Source: Chitinimonas sp036961565 (GTDB lineage: Bacteria > Pseudomonadota > Gammaproteobacteria > Burkholderiales > Chitinimonadaceae). Taken from it: 64,000 bases of DNA. The translations under genes were made by a program, and so were the position numbers. Location: NCBI RefSeq assembly GCF_036961565.1, contig NZ_JBAMDD010000001.1, positions 186,001-250,000 on the forward strand, given 5' to 3'. Every line of letters begins with the position of its first letter. Positions within the stretch are counted from its first letter, which is position 1. Shown one piece after another: positions 8,568 through 16,683 of the stretch. The notes beneath the pieces are model-generated. The model did not search any database and was not told the DNA's origin. It saw only the letters and a program-made list of their open reading frames with translations.

Positions 8568-9104
8568 ATGAACCACTTCGATTTCAGCCACGACCACTTT
8601 ACCCTGTTTGGCCTGCCTCGCGCCTATAGGCTCGATATGGCCACCATGGAGACAGCGTTTCGTGGGCTGCAGACGCAATACCACCCGGATAAGGCCGCTA
8701 GCCTGACCGACGCCGACAAGCGTATGGCCTTGCAGGCGGCAACCAGGGTGAACGAAGCCTTTCAGACCCTGAAGTCTCCCCTGGCACGTGCGCGCTACTT
8801 GCTGCTGCTGGCTGGGGTGGATACCCAGGAAGAAACCAATACGGCCATGCCGGTGGATTTCTTGATGCAGCAGATGGAATGGCGTGAAGCGATTGCCGAT
8901 GCCCGAGCGGCCGGCGATGTGGATAGCCTGGAAGCGTTGGGTCGTGAGTTGCGGGGCGTAGGGCGTGCCATGGAAACCGAGTTGGGATTGCTGTTGGACG
9001 AGCAGGCCGCCCATACCCAGGCCGCTACCGTGGTGCGCAAGCTCAAGTTCATGGAGAAGCTGGAGCAGGAAGTGGGCGATGCGATTGAGCGTCTGCTGGA
9101 TTGA
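8568..9104 (+). CDS. hscB: Fe-S assembly co-chaperone HscB
   Basis: A 178-residue J-domain co-chaperone (Hsc20) that brings IscU to HscA and stimulates its ATPase. The J-domain HPD motif is at residues 39-41 (YHPDKA), followed by the C-terminal three-helix IscU-binding domain. The ATG at 8568 (MNHFDFSHDHFTLFGLP) gives the family N-terminus; upstream in-frame codons show no similarity. Confidence 0.95.
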   Translation: MNHFDFSHDHFTLFGLPRAYRLDMATMETAFRGLQTQYHPDKAASLTDADKRMALQAATRVNEAFQTLKSPLARARYLLLLAGVDTQEETNTAMPVDFLMQQMEWREAIADARAAGDVDSLEALGRELRGVGRAMETELGLLLDEQAAHTQAATVVRKLKFMEKLEQEVGDAIERLLD

Positions 9105-9269
9105 GCGGATAACTCTCCTGCCTGCTACTGCACAGCTGAGTTGAGTACGAGTTGAATGTCTATGGCACAGGATGCCAGCATTCGGCCCGCAAGCATTAAT
9201 CGAAATGCCGGAGTAAACCGGCTTTAGCCCGGTGCGCTGCTTTTGCTTGGCGTGCCAGAGTGGACTGAC

Positions 9270-11132
9270 ATGGCTCTTTTCCAGATCGCCGAACCCGGCC
9301 AAGCTGCCGAACCCCATCAACACCGCCTGGCAGTGGGGATAGACCTGGGCACGACCAATTCGCTGGTGGCGACAGTGCGCAGTGGTTCGGCCACCGTATT
9401 GGCCGATGAGACCGGCGCTACGCTGCTGCCCTCGGTGGTGCACTATGCTGCCGATGGCCAGACCACGGTCGGCTATGCTGCCCAAGTGCGGCAGAGCGAA
9501 GACCCGCGCAATACCATTGTTTCGGTCAAGCGCTTCATGGGCCGGGGGGTGAAGGATCTGCCCGATTCAGCCGCGACACCTTACCGTTTTGTCGATGCGC
9601 CAGGCATGCTCAAGATCAAGACCGTCGCGGGGGAAAAAAGCCCGGTCGAGGTGTCGGCCGATGTGCTGCGCCACCTGAAGCAGCGTGCAGAGGCCAGCCT
9701 GGGCGGCGAGCTGCTGGGTGCGGTGATTACTGTGCCGGCCTACTTTGACGATGCACAGCGCCAGGCCACCAAGGACGCGGCCACGCTGGCCGGACTGAAC
9801 GTGCTGCGATTACTGAATGAGCCTACCGCAGCAGCGGTAGCCTACGGTCTCGATAATGCTGCCGAAGGCATCTATATCGTCTACGACCTGGGCGGCGGCA
9901 CCTTTGATGTGTCCATACTCAAGCTGACCCGAGGGGTGTTCGAGGTGCTGTCTACCTCGGGCGATTCGGCGCTTGGTGGGGATGACTTCGATCAGCGCAT
10001 CTACTGCTGGGTGGTGGAGAATGCAGGCCTCAGCCTGCTGGGCGATCACGACACCCGCCTGCTGCTGACCCACGCGCGCGAAGCCAAAGAGGCGTTGACT
10101 GATCATGCCGAAACCCGCATCACTGCCAAGCTGGCCGATGGCGAAGTGGTGGATCTGGCGTTGAGCGCCGAGGTGTTCCAGCAGATTACCGCCCCACTGG
10201 TGCAAAAGACCATCAGCCCGGTACGCAAAGCGCTGCGTGATGCCAAGCTGGGCATGGACGAGATCAAGGGCGTCGTGATGGTGGGCGGTGCCACCCGCAT
10301 GCCGCATGTACGCCGCGCCGTGGCTGATTTCTTTGGCCGGGAGCCGCTGACCAATCTGGACCCGGACAAGGTGGTGGCGCTGGGCGCTGCCATGCAGGCC
10401 AATGCCCTGGCAGGCAACAAGGGCGATGACGAGTGGCTGTTGCTGGATGTGATCCCGCTTTCCTTGGGCCTGGAAACCATGGGGGGGCTGACGGAGAAGG
10501 TGATTCCGCGCAACAGCACGATTCCTACCGCACGCGCACAGGACTTCACCACCTATAAGGATGGCCAGACTGCCATGGCTATTCATGTGGTGCAGGGCGA
10601 GCGTGAGCTGGTGGCAGATTGCCGCAGCTTGGCACGTTTCGAATTGCGTGGCATACCACCCATGGTGGCGGGTGCTGCCCGTATCCGGGTGACCTTCCAG
10701 GTTGATGCAGATGGCCTGCTGGCGGTATCGGCACGGGAGCAGTCCACCGGCGTAGAGGCCAGCATTGCCGTGAAGCCATCCTATGGCCTGGCTGATGATG
10801 AGATTGCCCGTATGTTGCAGGATTCCATGCAGCACGCCAGCGAAGATATGCTTGCGCGCACCCTGGCCGAGGCACGGGTGGAGGCAGAAAGCCTGATTGC
10901 GGCGACACGTGCGGCGCTCGCCAGCGATGGCCAGTTGCTCGATGCCGAGGAGCGTGCCGACGTGGAAGCGGCGCTGGCTCGCTTGCAGGCCGCTAGCGCG
11001 GGTGAGGCTGCTGCCGAGATTCGGGCGCAAACCGATGCACTGAACCAGGCGACCAGTGAGTTTGCTGCCCGCCGCATGGATGCCGCAGTGAAACGGGGCC
11101 TGGCTGGGCAAAAGCTCAGCGAGCTGGGATAA
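9270..11132 (+). CDS. hscA: Fe-S assembly Hsp70 chaperone HscA
   Basis: A 620-residue specialised Hsp70 that binds the LPPVK motif of IscU and drives cluster transfer. The nucleotide-binding domain shows GIDLGTTNS near the N-terminus, NEPTAAAVAYGL and DLGGGTFDVS. The substrate-binding domain follows the linker region around residue 380. The ATG at 9270 gives MALFQIAEPGQ, matching relatives. It is separated from hscB by 165 bp and followed by fdx after 106 bp; the latter gap holds a small stem (GCAGCGG/CCGCTGC) near 11160. Confidence 0.97.
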   Translation: MALFQIAEPGQAAEPHQHRLAVGIDLGTTNSLVATVRSGSATVLADETGATLLPSVVHYAADGQTTVGYAAQVRQSEDPRNTIVSVKRFMGRGVKDLPDSAATPYRFVDAPGMLKIKTVAGEKSPVEVSADVLRHLKQRAEASLGGELLGAVITVPAYFDDAQRQATKDAATLAGLNVLRLLNEPTAAAVAYGLDNAAEGIYIVYDLGGGTFDVSILKLTRGVFEVLSTSGDSALGGDDFDQRIYCWVVENAGLSLLGDHDTRLLLTHAREAKEALTDHAETRITAKLADGEVVDLALSAEVFQQITAPLVQKTISPVRKALRDAKLGMDEIKGVVMVGGATRMPHVRRAVADFFGREPLTNLDPDKVVALGAAMQANALAGNKGDDEWLLLDVIPLSLGLETMGGLTEKVIPRNSTIPTARAQDFTTYKDGQTAMAIHVVQGERELVADCRSLARFELRGIPPMVAGAARIRVTFQVDADGLLAVSAREQSTGVEASIAVKPSYGLADDEIARMLQDSMQHASEDMLARTLAEARVEAESLIAATRAALASDGQLLDAEERADVEAALARLQAASAGEAAAEIRAQTDALNQATSEFAARRMDAAVKRGLAGQKLSELG

Positions 11133-11238
11133 ATAGACCAAATACCAGCGTGGGCGGGGCAGCGGTAGTTGCCGCTGCCACCTGCGCTGCCTTCGCCCCC
11201 ATGCGGGATGAAGCCAACCAAGACAGAGGCGTAGCACC

Positions 11239-11595
11239 ATGCCCATCATCACCGTACTGCCGCACGACCAGCTTTGCCCCAAGGGTGCCACCTTTGAGGT
11301 GGATACGGGCATCACTGTTTGCGATGCCTTGCTCAACCACGATATCGCCATCGAGCATGCCTGCGAGAAATCCTGCGCCTGCACCACCTGCCACGTGATT
11401 GTGCGGCAGGGCTTCAACAGCCTGACGCCCAGCGAGGAAGAGGAAGACGATCTGCTGGACAAGGCCTGGGGCCTTACCAGCGTGTCGCGGTTATCGTGCC
11501 AGGCCGTGGTGGCCGCCGCTGACTTGACCGTGGAGATTCCCAAGTACACGATCAATCATGCCCGTGAGCATTACGACAAGGACTGGGATATCTGA
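11239..11595 (+). CDS. fdx: ISC-system [2Fe-2S] ferredoxin
   Basis: A 118-residue adrenodoxin-type ferredoxin that supplies electrons for cluster assembly on IscU. Cluster ligands are C42, C48, C51 and C87, and the extra family cysteine C46 is present (HACEKSCACTTCH). The C-terminus (EIPKYTINHAREH) is diagnostic of the isc ferredoxin. It is slightly longer than usual by a short acidic tail (YDKDWDI). Confidence 0.97.
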   Translation: MPIITVLPHDQLCPKGATFEVDTGITVCDALLNHDIAIEHACEKSCACTTCHVIVRQGFNSLTPSEEEEDDLLDKAWGLTSVSRLSCQAVVAAADLTVEIPKYTINHAREHYDKDWDI

Positions 11596-11634
11596 TATCC
11601 GCCATACCACCCGCCTACAGCGAGAAAGCACGCC

Positions 11635-12126
11635 GTGAACCTGCCACTGAGTAGCCAGCAACGTGTCGAGGCCGCCCTGGCGGCCAAGGGCGTCAATATC
11701 GATATCAAGGTTTTTCCGGCGGGTACCCGTACCGCCGCCGATGCCGCCGCCGCCATAGGTTGCCAGGTGGCCGAAATCGCCAAGTCCATCGTGCTGCGGG
11801 CAGTCAGCTCGGACAGGGTGGTGGTCGTGGTGGCCAGCGGCAGCAACCGGGTGGATGAACACAAGGTCGCCCAACTGCTGGGTGAGCCACTGGCCCGCGC
11901 CGATGCGGACTTTGTCCGCCGCAAGACTGGCTTTGCCATTGGTGGCGTTGCACCGGTAGGGCATCTGGAAGCGCCCTTGCTGTTGCTCGATCAAGACCTG
12001 CTGCAGTATGACCATGTATGGGCGGCTGCCGGTACCAGTGACAGCGTATTCCGCCTGACACCCGCCGAACTACAGTTGCTGACGGATGCCCCGCTGGCGG
12101 ACATCAAACAGGAGAACGAAGCATGA
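11635..12126 (+). CDS. YbaK/EbsC-family aminoacyl-tRNA deacylase-like protein
   Basis: A 163-residue protein of the YbaK/EbsC (prolyl-tRNA editing) fold. The key lysine of the family is probably K50 in EIAKSIVL, with GVAPVGH later. Members hydrolyse mischarged aminoacyl-tRNAs such as Cys-tRNA(Pro). The GTG at 11635 is the likely start, 39 bp after fdx. Its end overlaps the iscX start by 4 bp (ATGA), so it is an integral part of the isc operon, which is not the standard gene content. A link to cysteine handling is possible but is inference. Confidence 0.85.
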   Translation: MNLPLSSQQRVEAALAAKGVNIDIKVFPAGTRTAADAAAAIGCQVAEIAKSIVLRAVSSDRVVVVVASGSNRVDEHKVAQLLGEPLARADADFVRRKTGFAIGGVAPVGHLEAPLLLLDQDLLQYDHVWAAAGTSDSVFRLTPAELQLLTDAPLADIKQENEA

Positions 12127-12317
12127 AATGGGTAGACTCCCGCGATATCGCCATCGAACTGGCAGAGAAGTTTCCGGATACTGACCCCAGGACGGTACGC
12201 TTTACCGACCTGATGCAATGGGTGCTGGAGCTGGAGGGCTTTGATGATGACCCTGCCCATTGTGGTGAAAAGATACTGGAAGCCATACAGCTTTGCTGGA
12301 TGGATGAGGCGGAGTAA
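12123..12317 (+). CDS. iscX: ISC accessory protein IscX
   Basis: A 64-residue acidic protein with the family signatures KWVDSRDIAIEL, VRFTDLMQWV and LCWMDE. IscX binds IscS and iron and modulates cluster assembly. The start overlaps the ybaK-like stop by 4 bp. It is the last gene of the isc operon; a strong intrinsic terminator follows at 12410. Confidence 0.95.
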   Translation: MKWVDSRDIAIELAEKFPDTDPRTVRFTDLMQWVLELEGFDDDPAHCGEKILEAIQLCWMDEAE

Positions 12318-12409
12318 ACCAGCACATCATGGCTGTGTTGCCTTGTTGCAAACCAGCTAAGTGACTGTTTGATAATCGGTTGCGGCTTGGCGTGCACTTG
12401 CTGAGTACT

Positions 12410-12440
12410 AAAGGGCGTAGCAATACGCCCTTTTGCTTTT
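12410..12440 (+). terminator. Intrinsic terminator of the isc operon
   Basis: AAAGGGCGTA (12410-12419) and TACGCCCTTT (12424-12433) form a perfect 10-bp stem with a 4-nt loop (GCAA). A T-rich tail follows to about 12440. It lies 93 bp after iscX. Confidence 0.85.
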
Positions 12441-12495
12441 TCAGCCGGGCGCCTCGCGGTACGATGGTGTTACAGATAACCATAAGGAGACGCCC

Positions 12496-13359
12496 ATGCT
12501 GATGCACCCTGATGCCTGTACTTTGCTGGTGGTAGACGTGCAGGAGAAACTGGTGGCTGCCGTCAATGATGCACCGCGGCTGGTGGCCTCGCTGAAGTGG
12601 CTGATCAGTGCGGCACGCCTCAATGGTGTGCCGGTGGTGTTCTCCGAGCAATACCCTCAAGGCTTGGGTAGCACCTTGCCCGTGCTGAAGGCTGCGGCGG
12701 TGGACGCCCCGACGGTGGACAAGACCAGTTTCTCTTGTGTGGCGGCAGACTGCCTGAAGGGTACGGCTGCAGAGACGCGGCCACAGGTTGTGGTGTGTGG
12801 GATGGAGGCGCATGTTTGTGTGCTGCAGACAGCCTTGGAAATGCAGGCTGCCGGCAAGCAGGTATTCCTGGTGGCGGATGCCATCGGGTCGCGTAGCCGG
12901 GACGACAAAGCGGCGGCGATTGCGCGCATGACTGCGGCGGGTGTGACGGTTGTCACCCGTGAGATGGCGCTGTTCGAATGGATGCGCGACAGCCGCGTAC
13001 CGCAGTTCCGTGAGGCCAGCAAGCAACTGTTGCAGACGACACCCAGCCTTACCTTCCCGGAGGTGCTGGCCTGCCTGCCGCGCATAGACCACCTGGGTGG
13101 CATGCAGCTTTGGCGTGAGGGCAAGCTGGAGGCCATCATCGAGAACCGGCCTGGCCAGACGGGCTCGCTGGCGCTTTACCACGCCTTGTATCGCGATTTT
13201 GGCGCCATCACCCCCAAGGCTGCCCGGCTGGGGCAATGGCTGTATGCCGAACATGCGGAGGATGCTCGTAAGCATCCTGGCAAGCACCCCAATATAGACA
13301 GGCTGTTCTCGCTGGAGGTGTTGGGGGGCGGCTACGGTGTGCGCTTGATGCCGCATTGA
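12496..13359 (+). CDS. Isochorismatase-family hydrolase with C-terminal extension
   Basis: A 287-residue cysteine hydrolase. Residues 1-180 form the isochorismatase-like domain with the probable catalytic triad D14 (VVDVQEK), K76 (VDKTSFSC) and C108 (CGMEAHVCVLQT), as in YcaC-type amidases. Residues 180-287 are an additional region (including LYHALYRDFGAI and LEVLGGGYGVRL) that I do not recognise. Typical single-domain members are about 180-210 residues. The ATG at 12496 has AAGGAG a few bases upstream. Substrate unknown. Confidence 0.8.
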   Translation: MLMHPDACTLLVVDVQEKLVAAVNDAPRLVASLKWLISAARLNGVPVVFSEQYPQGLGSTLPVLKAAAVDAPTVDKTSFSCVAADCLKGTAAETRPQVVVCGMEAHVCVLQTALEMQAAGKQVFLVADAIGSRSRDDKAAAIARMTAAGVTVVTREMALFEWMRDSRVPQFREASKQLLQTTPSLTFPEVLACLPRIDHLGGMQLWREGKLEAIIENRPGQTGSLALYHALYRDFGAITPKAARLGQWLYAEHAEDARKHPGKHPNIDRLFSLEVLGGGYGVRLMPH

Positions 13360-13470
13360 TCGTTACCGCGCGGCCATCAGCATGCGTTAGCCCTGATTGC
13401 ACAACTACCCGTTGGTACCGGTGGGTACGCTAGGCCAGGGTAGCGTGGGTGTGGGGCCTGCGGTGTTGGA

Positions 13471-13498
13471 AACAGGCCACCTGTGCAGGTGGCCTGTT
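13471..13498 (-). terminator. Terminator of the 35-residue Cys-rich peptide gene
   Basis: AACAGGCCACCTG (13471-13483) and CAGGTGGCCTGTT (13486-13498) are exact complements with a 2-nt centre. Read on the minus strand it lies 18 nt beyond the stop of the small gene at 13517 and is followed by TTTCC. It is a strong hairpin with a short T-run and may serve both strands. Confidence 0.65.
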
Positions 13499-13516
13499 CC
13501 GTTCAAGCCTGGTGCT

Positions 13517-13624
13517 TTAGCAGCAAGGCAGCTCGCAGCATATCGACACGCCACAGCAACTGGCGGCATAGGCCAGGCTGGGCAAGCTGAGTGCGCAGGC
13601 GATGATCAGGAGTTTGCGTTTCAT
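13517..13624 (-). CDS. 35-residue exported cysteine-rich peptide
   Basis: The ATG at 13622-13624 opens a 35-codon frame ending in TAA at 13517-13519. Residues 1-20 are a textbook signal peptide (MKRKLLIIACALSLPSLAYA) with an AYA cleavage site. The predicted mature part is only 15 residues, ASCCGVSICCELPCC, with six cysteines in three CC pairs. An AAAGGA ribosome-binding site sits about 6-7 nt upstream and a hairpin terminator follows. Those three signals support a real gene despite its size. Function is unknown; metal binding or disulfide-linked peptide are possibilities. The neighbouring minus-strand gene also encodes an exported Cys-rich protein. Confidence 0.7.
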   Translation of the reverse strand: MKRKLLIIACALSLPSLAYAASCCGVSICCELPCC

Positions 13625-13793
13625 AGGATGTCCTTTCAGGAGCAGGCCCATGCAGACCCGGCATGGGCAAGCGGTATCGTGGGAGTAGGTCTGCTGCGCC
13701 CGATATCGGTGCCTGTGCCTGGCCGTATGGCAGGCATGGCTCAGTGGCGCACGGCAATAACAAGGCGCGGCCAGGATGGGCGGCTATGGCAAG

Positions 13794-13814
13794 ACCTAAG
13801 GTAAAACCTAAGGT
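13794..13814. promoter_or_regulatory. Tandem ACCTAAGGT palindromes
   Basis: The 9-bp palindrome ACCTAAGGT occurs at 13794-13802 and again at 13806-13814, separated by AAA (12-bp period). It lies between the two small Cys-rich exported-protein genes, about 170 bp upstream of the 35-residue peptide gene. The spacing suggests an operator for a dimeric regulator, possibly metal-responsive, but no regulator is identified. Could be chance. Confidence 0.35.
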
Positions 13815-13827
13815 AAGACGAGTAGGG

Positions 13828-14223
13828 TCAGATCAGCCGGGGTGGCCGGTCAGGCGTGGGGAGGTAGGTGTCGCTGAAATTGTCGGCCAGCGAGCGAGGT
13901 TGGCAGCCGGGACGGCTCTCAAAGAAATCGAACAGCAGCCCCAGGCTGCCGAGCTTGCCGCATTGATTGCCGCATCTGGCAGTGCAGTCGCTACTACCGC
14001 CAGCCGCACAGCAGTCTGACTTCTTGGCAACCTTGGGTGCGGCCTTCTGCGCCTGTTTGGCGACGGTCTTGGCATCGATATGGCAGGGTACCCGCGACTG
14101 CGTCATGGCATCCATGCGTGACGGCGGTACACCGCGCGGCTCTGCCTGCGCCGGTACAAGCAGCATCAGCGCTGCAATGAGCGCGGGCCACAGCTTGTAG
14201 AGGGAAGACATGAGAGCGGACAT
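13828..14223 (-). CDS. Exported Cys-rich small protein, CopL-like
   Basis: A 131-residue protein with an N-terminal signal sequence (hydrophobic residues about 11-27, ending PAQA). The mature part carries PCH (near residue 47), DCC (near 70), then spaced cysteines (CTARCGNQCG). It ends in a proline-rich tail with RPPRLI. The PCH...DCC...RPP layout resembles the small CopL-type or DUF2946-like proteins of copper loci, but the match is by pattern only. A TAAAAT hexamer at 14230-14235 lies only 6 nt before the ATG, so the message may be leaderless. No copper genes are visible nearby. Confidence 0.55.
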   Translation of the reverse strand: MSALMSSLYKLWPALIAALMLLVPAQAEPRGVPPSRMDAMTQSRVPCHIDAKTVAKQAQKAAPKVAKKSDCCAAGGSSDCTARCGNQCGKLGSLGLLFDFFESRPGCQPRSLADNFSDTYLPTPDRPPRLI

Positions 14224-14412
14224 GGGTGGATTTTAGCCGAGCAATTCGGGCTAGGACTAGTCCGTTGGGCGCCAAGTTCCCTGCCATCGCAAAGATGGGC
14301 GGGAATACCACAGGCGGGTAGCTGAAATGGTGCATGACAGGGGCTGCATGGGGTGCAATCGTGCCATCCAGGCACTAGGCTGTAGTGGTTAGCCCACCTG
14401 GATGGAGTTGCG

Positions 14413-15012
14413 ATGAAACGGTTATGCCTGATGTTGCTGCCCTTGCTGGCGCTGTTGGTTTGCGTGACTGCGCGAGCTGAGGAGCGGCATGCAGACCATG
14501 AAGCGCTGCGCAATATACTGAAGACCGGCACACAGGCGCTGAACAGCGGCAAGCTGGATGCAATGGCCCCGTTGCTGCATTCCCAGTTCACCATCATCAC
14601 GGTCGATAACCAGAAGTTCAGTTCATTGGAAGCCTTCAAGGCCTATTGGGATAGCTTGTTCCAGGGTGAACACAGGCTGCTGGACAAGCTGGAAGCCGCA
14701 CCAGTGGCAGATGAGCTGACCCAGTTTCTCAGCGAGGATGTGGGTCTGGTCCATGGTGTTTCCAATGACGTCTACACCTTCCGCGATGGTAGCGTGCGCA
14801 CCATGCCCACCCGCTGGACGGCAGTCGTGGCCAGGGAGGGGGGCAGCTGGAAGCTGGTGAAGCTGCATTTCTCGGTCAATCTGCTGGATAACCCCATGCT
14901 GACGGCAACCAAGGAGTACGCCCTGCGCGGCGTCCTGGCCGTAGGCGTGGTGTTGCTGTTGCTGGGCGCGATACTGGGATACTGGCTGGGGCGGCGGCGT
15001 AGCAGGGTGTAA
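14413..15012 (+). CDS. Exported NTF2-like domain protein with C-terminal membrane anchor
   Basis: A 199-residue protein with a signal peptide (residues 1-22, ending ARAEE). An NTF2-like/DUF4440-type alpha-beta domain (about 30-160) has the typical HSQFTIITVDNQKF and RWTAVVAREGGSWKLVKLHFS segments. A single C-terminal membrane helix is followed by a basic GRRRSRV end. This arrangement places the domain in the periplasm, anchored to the inner membrane. Function unknown. It is divergent from the CopL-like gene and convergent with the ferredoxin gene at 15161. Confidence 0.7.
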   Translation: MKRLCLMLLPLLALLVCVTARAEERHADHEALRNILKTGTQALNSGKLDAMAPLLHSQFTIITVDNQKFSSLEAFKAYWDSLFQGEHRLLDKLEAAPVADELTQFLSEDVGLVHGVSNDVYTFRDGSVRTMPTRWTAVVAREGGSWKLVKLHFSVNLLDNPMLTATKEYALRGVLAVGVVLLLLGAILGYWLGRRRSRV

Positions 15013-15160
15013 TTGCCGCGACAAACCTTCTCTGGCTGTGCGAGTCTGCCCTGGCCACGTACTGCCTGTTCGCGTGCCCGTCAAAACCACTACGCTGGGC
15101 TGGGTTGGCGACTCACTGTGTCGCCAGCAAGGCTGTGGCACCGAGGTGCTACGGCCATGA

Positions 15161-15454
15161 TCACAGTTTGCGTATGCGCATATCGCCGGTGACGTGTACC
15201 TGGCAGGCCAGGCGGGCAAGCGGTTGGTCGGGGGCGTAGATCTCCAGGGCCTCCCTTTCGTCGGCGCCTGCGGGGGCGATGCTGCCCTCGGTGCCTGGCT
15301 GCAGCTCTATCAGGCAGGTGCCGCACAGGCCGGCGCGGCAGCCGAATAGCAGGGGCGAATTGAGGGCGGAGAGCTGCAGCGACAGTGCGCTGCCCTCGGG
15401 CAGCTGGATGCTGGGATGGGGGCTGTCGGGAAAATCCAGGGTGTAGTGCGTCAT
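15161..15454 (-). CDS. Plant-type [2Fe-2S] ferredoxin of the oxygenase cluster
   Basis: A 97-residue ferredoxin with the plant-type cluster motif CRAGLCGTC near residues 39-47 and the fourth cysteine in LACQVHV near 84. It is distinct from Fdx of the isc operon. Its ATG overlaps the stop of the upstream diiron oxygenase gene by 4 bp (ATGA), so the two are coupled. The natural inference is that it is the electron donor for that oxygenase and perhaps for the two Rieske enzymes of the cluster; no dedicated reductase gene is seen. Confidence 0.85.
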   Translation of the reverse strand: MTHYTLDFPDSPHPSIQLPEGSALSLQLSALNSPLLFGCRAGLCGTCLIELQPGTEGSIAPAGADEREALEIYAPDQPLARLACQVHVTGDMRIRKL

Positions 15455-16680
15455 GCGCGGGCGGTCTGCAGAAGATTGTGGGTGCGCTCCAGCGCGGCTG
15501 CCTGGCCTTTGAAGCGGGCATAGGCCTGGCGGTTGGTGCGTAGATAGCGCTGGGTATTGTTGCCGGCCATGTGGCGCATTTCGCGATTGCTGGCGCTTAG
15601 CCAGCTGATGGAATCGACAAACAGGCGATAGGACGCCACCGCCTCACTATGTGTCTGGGCGGCGGCCTGTACGCCTTCGGAGTCCTCGCAGAAGCTGCGG
15701 TGCAGCATCTGCATGGCGCCACCATGGTCCAAGCCAAAGGTAGGTGAGCGCAGTACCTGGTAGATGGGGCGGTACAGTGCCGGGTCGTACCAGAAGATGC
15801 CATTCACCGCGCTGGAGAAGTGGTAGTGATCGCGCTGGCAGCCCGCCACTCCCTGATTGACCACCCAGCGCTCGAAGGCGGTGGGCTTGGGTAGCACGCG
15901 GGGCACCTCCACACCCACCAGGCGGGAGGTGTGGAAGTGAAAGCTCTCATCCGAGAAATGGTACCAGCTGATGGCAGCGGGTATGGGGGCGTTGGCCTGA
16001 TCCGGATGGTGCTCGTAGTACTGGCTGAGCTTGTGCTGCACGATCTTGCCATTGAGGGTACGCAGGCCTCGTATCAGCAGATACTGGCTACCCAGAAAGG
16101 GGTTGCCGGCCATGGCGGTGAAGGCCCTTAGTTGTATGCCTTTCCACCAGGTTCTGAGGCCATTGGTATCGGCAAACACCATGGTTTCGGTCATGGGGTG
16201 GCGCATGGGGTAGGTGAAGATGCGGCGGCCGAACAGGCGGTGCTCCACGTCCTCGCCTATGGTCTTGAAGGCATGGATATGGGCGCGCTCCTGGCGCGTC
16301 TCGAGATCCAGGCTATCGCAGATGGGACGAAAATCCTCTACCGCATAAAGCCCCGCAGCCGAGACCTGGTTGAGGAAGATGGTGGCAATCTCGGCAGACA
16401 TGATCTGGCTGTAGTAGGCCACCCAATACAGTTGGTTGAGTAGACGGCGCTGGCTGGGGCTGGATTCATGCCAGAGCGCGGTGCCCCAGAGCAAGGCGTA
16501 TTGCTCGGGGTTCCAGGCGCTGTGCTGGCAGTCTTCGAAGCGATAGGCCGCAACGGCGGCTTCCATGGCCTCGGTGGCATCCTGGGCGCGATTACGTTTG
16601 AGATTGAGCGCTACCTGCTTGCCCAGTTGCGGGTCGTCCAGCAGGGAGTGGGGCAGCGATTGTTCCAGGCCGCGATGCAT
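15451..16680 (-). CDS. AurF-like nonheme diiron oxygenase
   Basis: A 409-residue protein in which the ligand spacing of the AurF/CmlI N-oxygenase family can be traced. E97 is followed 34 residues later by E131-x2-H134 (ERAH), and H241-x3-E245-x2-H248 (HFSDESFH) follows. AurF itself has E101, E136-x2-H139 and H223-x3-E227-x2-H230. E223 is a possible seventh ligand. AurF-family enzymes oxidise aryl amines or perform related O2 chemistry. It is coupled to a ferredoxin downstream, and the fatty-acid-hydroxylase gene ends 3 bp upstream of its start. The substrate is unknown. Confidence 0.65.
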   Translation of the reverse strand: MHRGLEQSLPHSLLDDPQLGKQVALNLKRNRAQDATEAMEAAVAAYRFEDCQHSAWNPEQYALLWGTALWHESSPSQRRLLNQLYWVAYYSQIMSAEIATIFLNQVSAAGLYAVEDFRPICDSLDLETRQERAHIHAFKTIGEDVEHRLFGRRIFTYPMRHPMTETMVFADTNGLRTWWKGIQLRAFTAMAGNPFLGSQYLLIRGLRTLNGKIVQHKLSQYYEHHPDQANAPIPAAISWYHFSDESFHFHTSRLVGVEVPRVLPKPTAFERWVVNQGVAGCQRDHYHFSSAVNGIFWYDPALYRPIYQVLRSPTFGLDHGGAMQMLHRSFCEDSEGVQAAAQTHSEAVASYRLFVDSISWLSASNREMRHMAGNNTQRYLRTNRQAYARFKGQAAALERTHNLLQTARA

Positions 16681-16683
16681 GTT

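Noticed and set aside
9810..11555. Long minus-strand frame opposite hscA and fdx
   Set aside because: Shadow of hscA/fdx with atypical composition and no motifs.
13397..13804. Plus-strand frame of 135 codons across the Cys-rich peptide gene
   Set aside because: It lacks a ribosome-binding site and family similarity; the minus-strand peptide gene has start, signal peptide and terminator signals.
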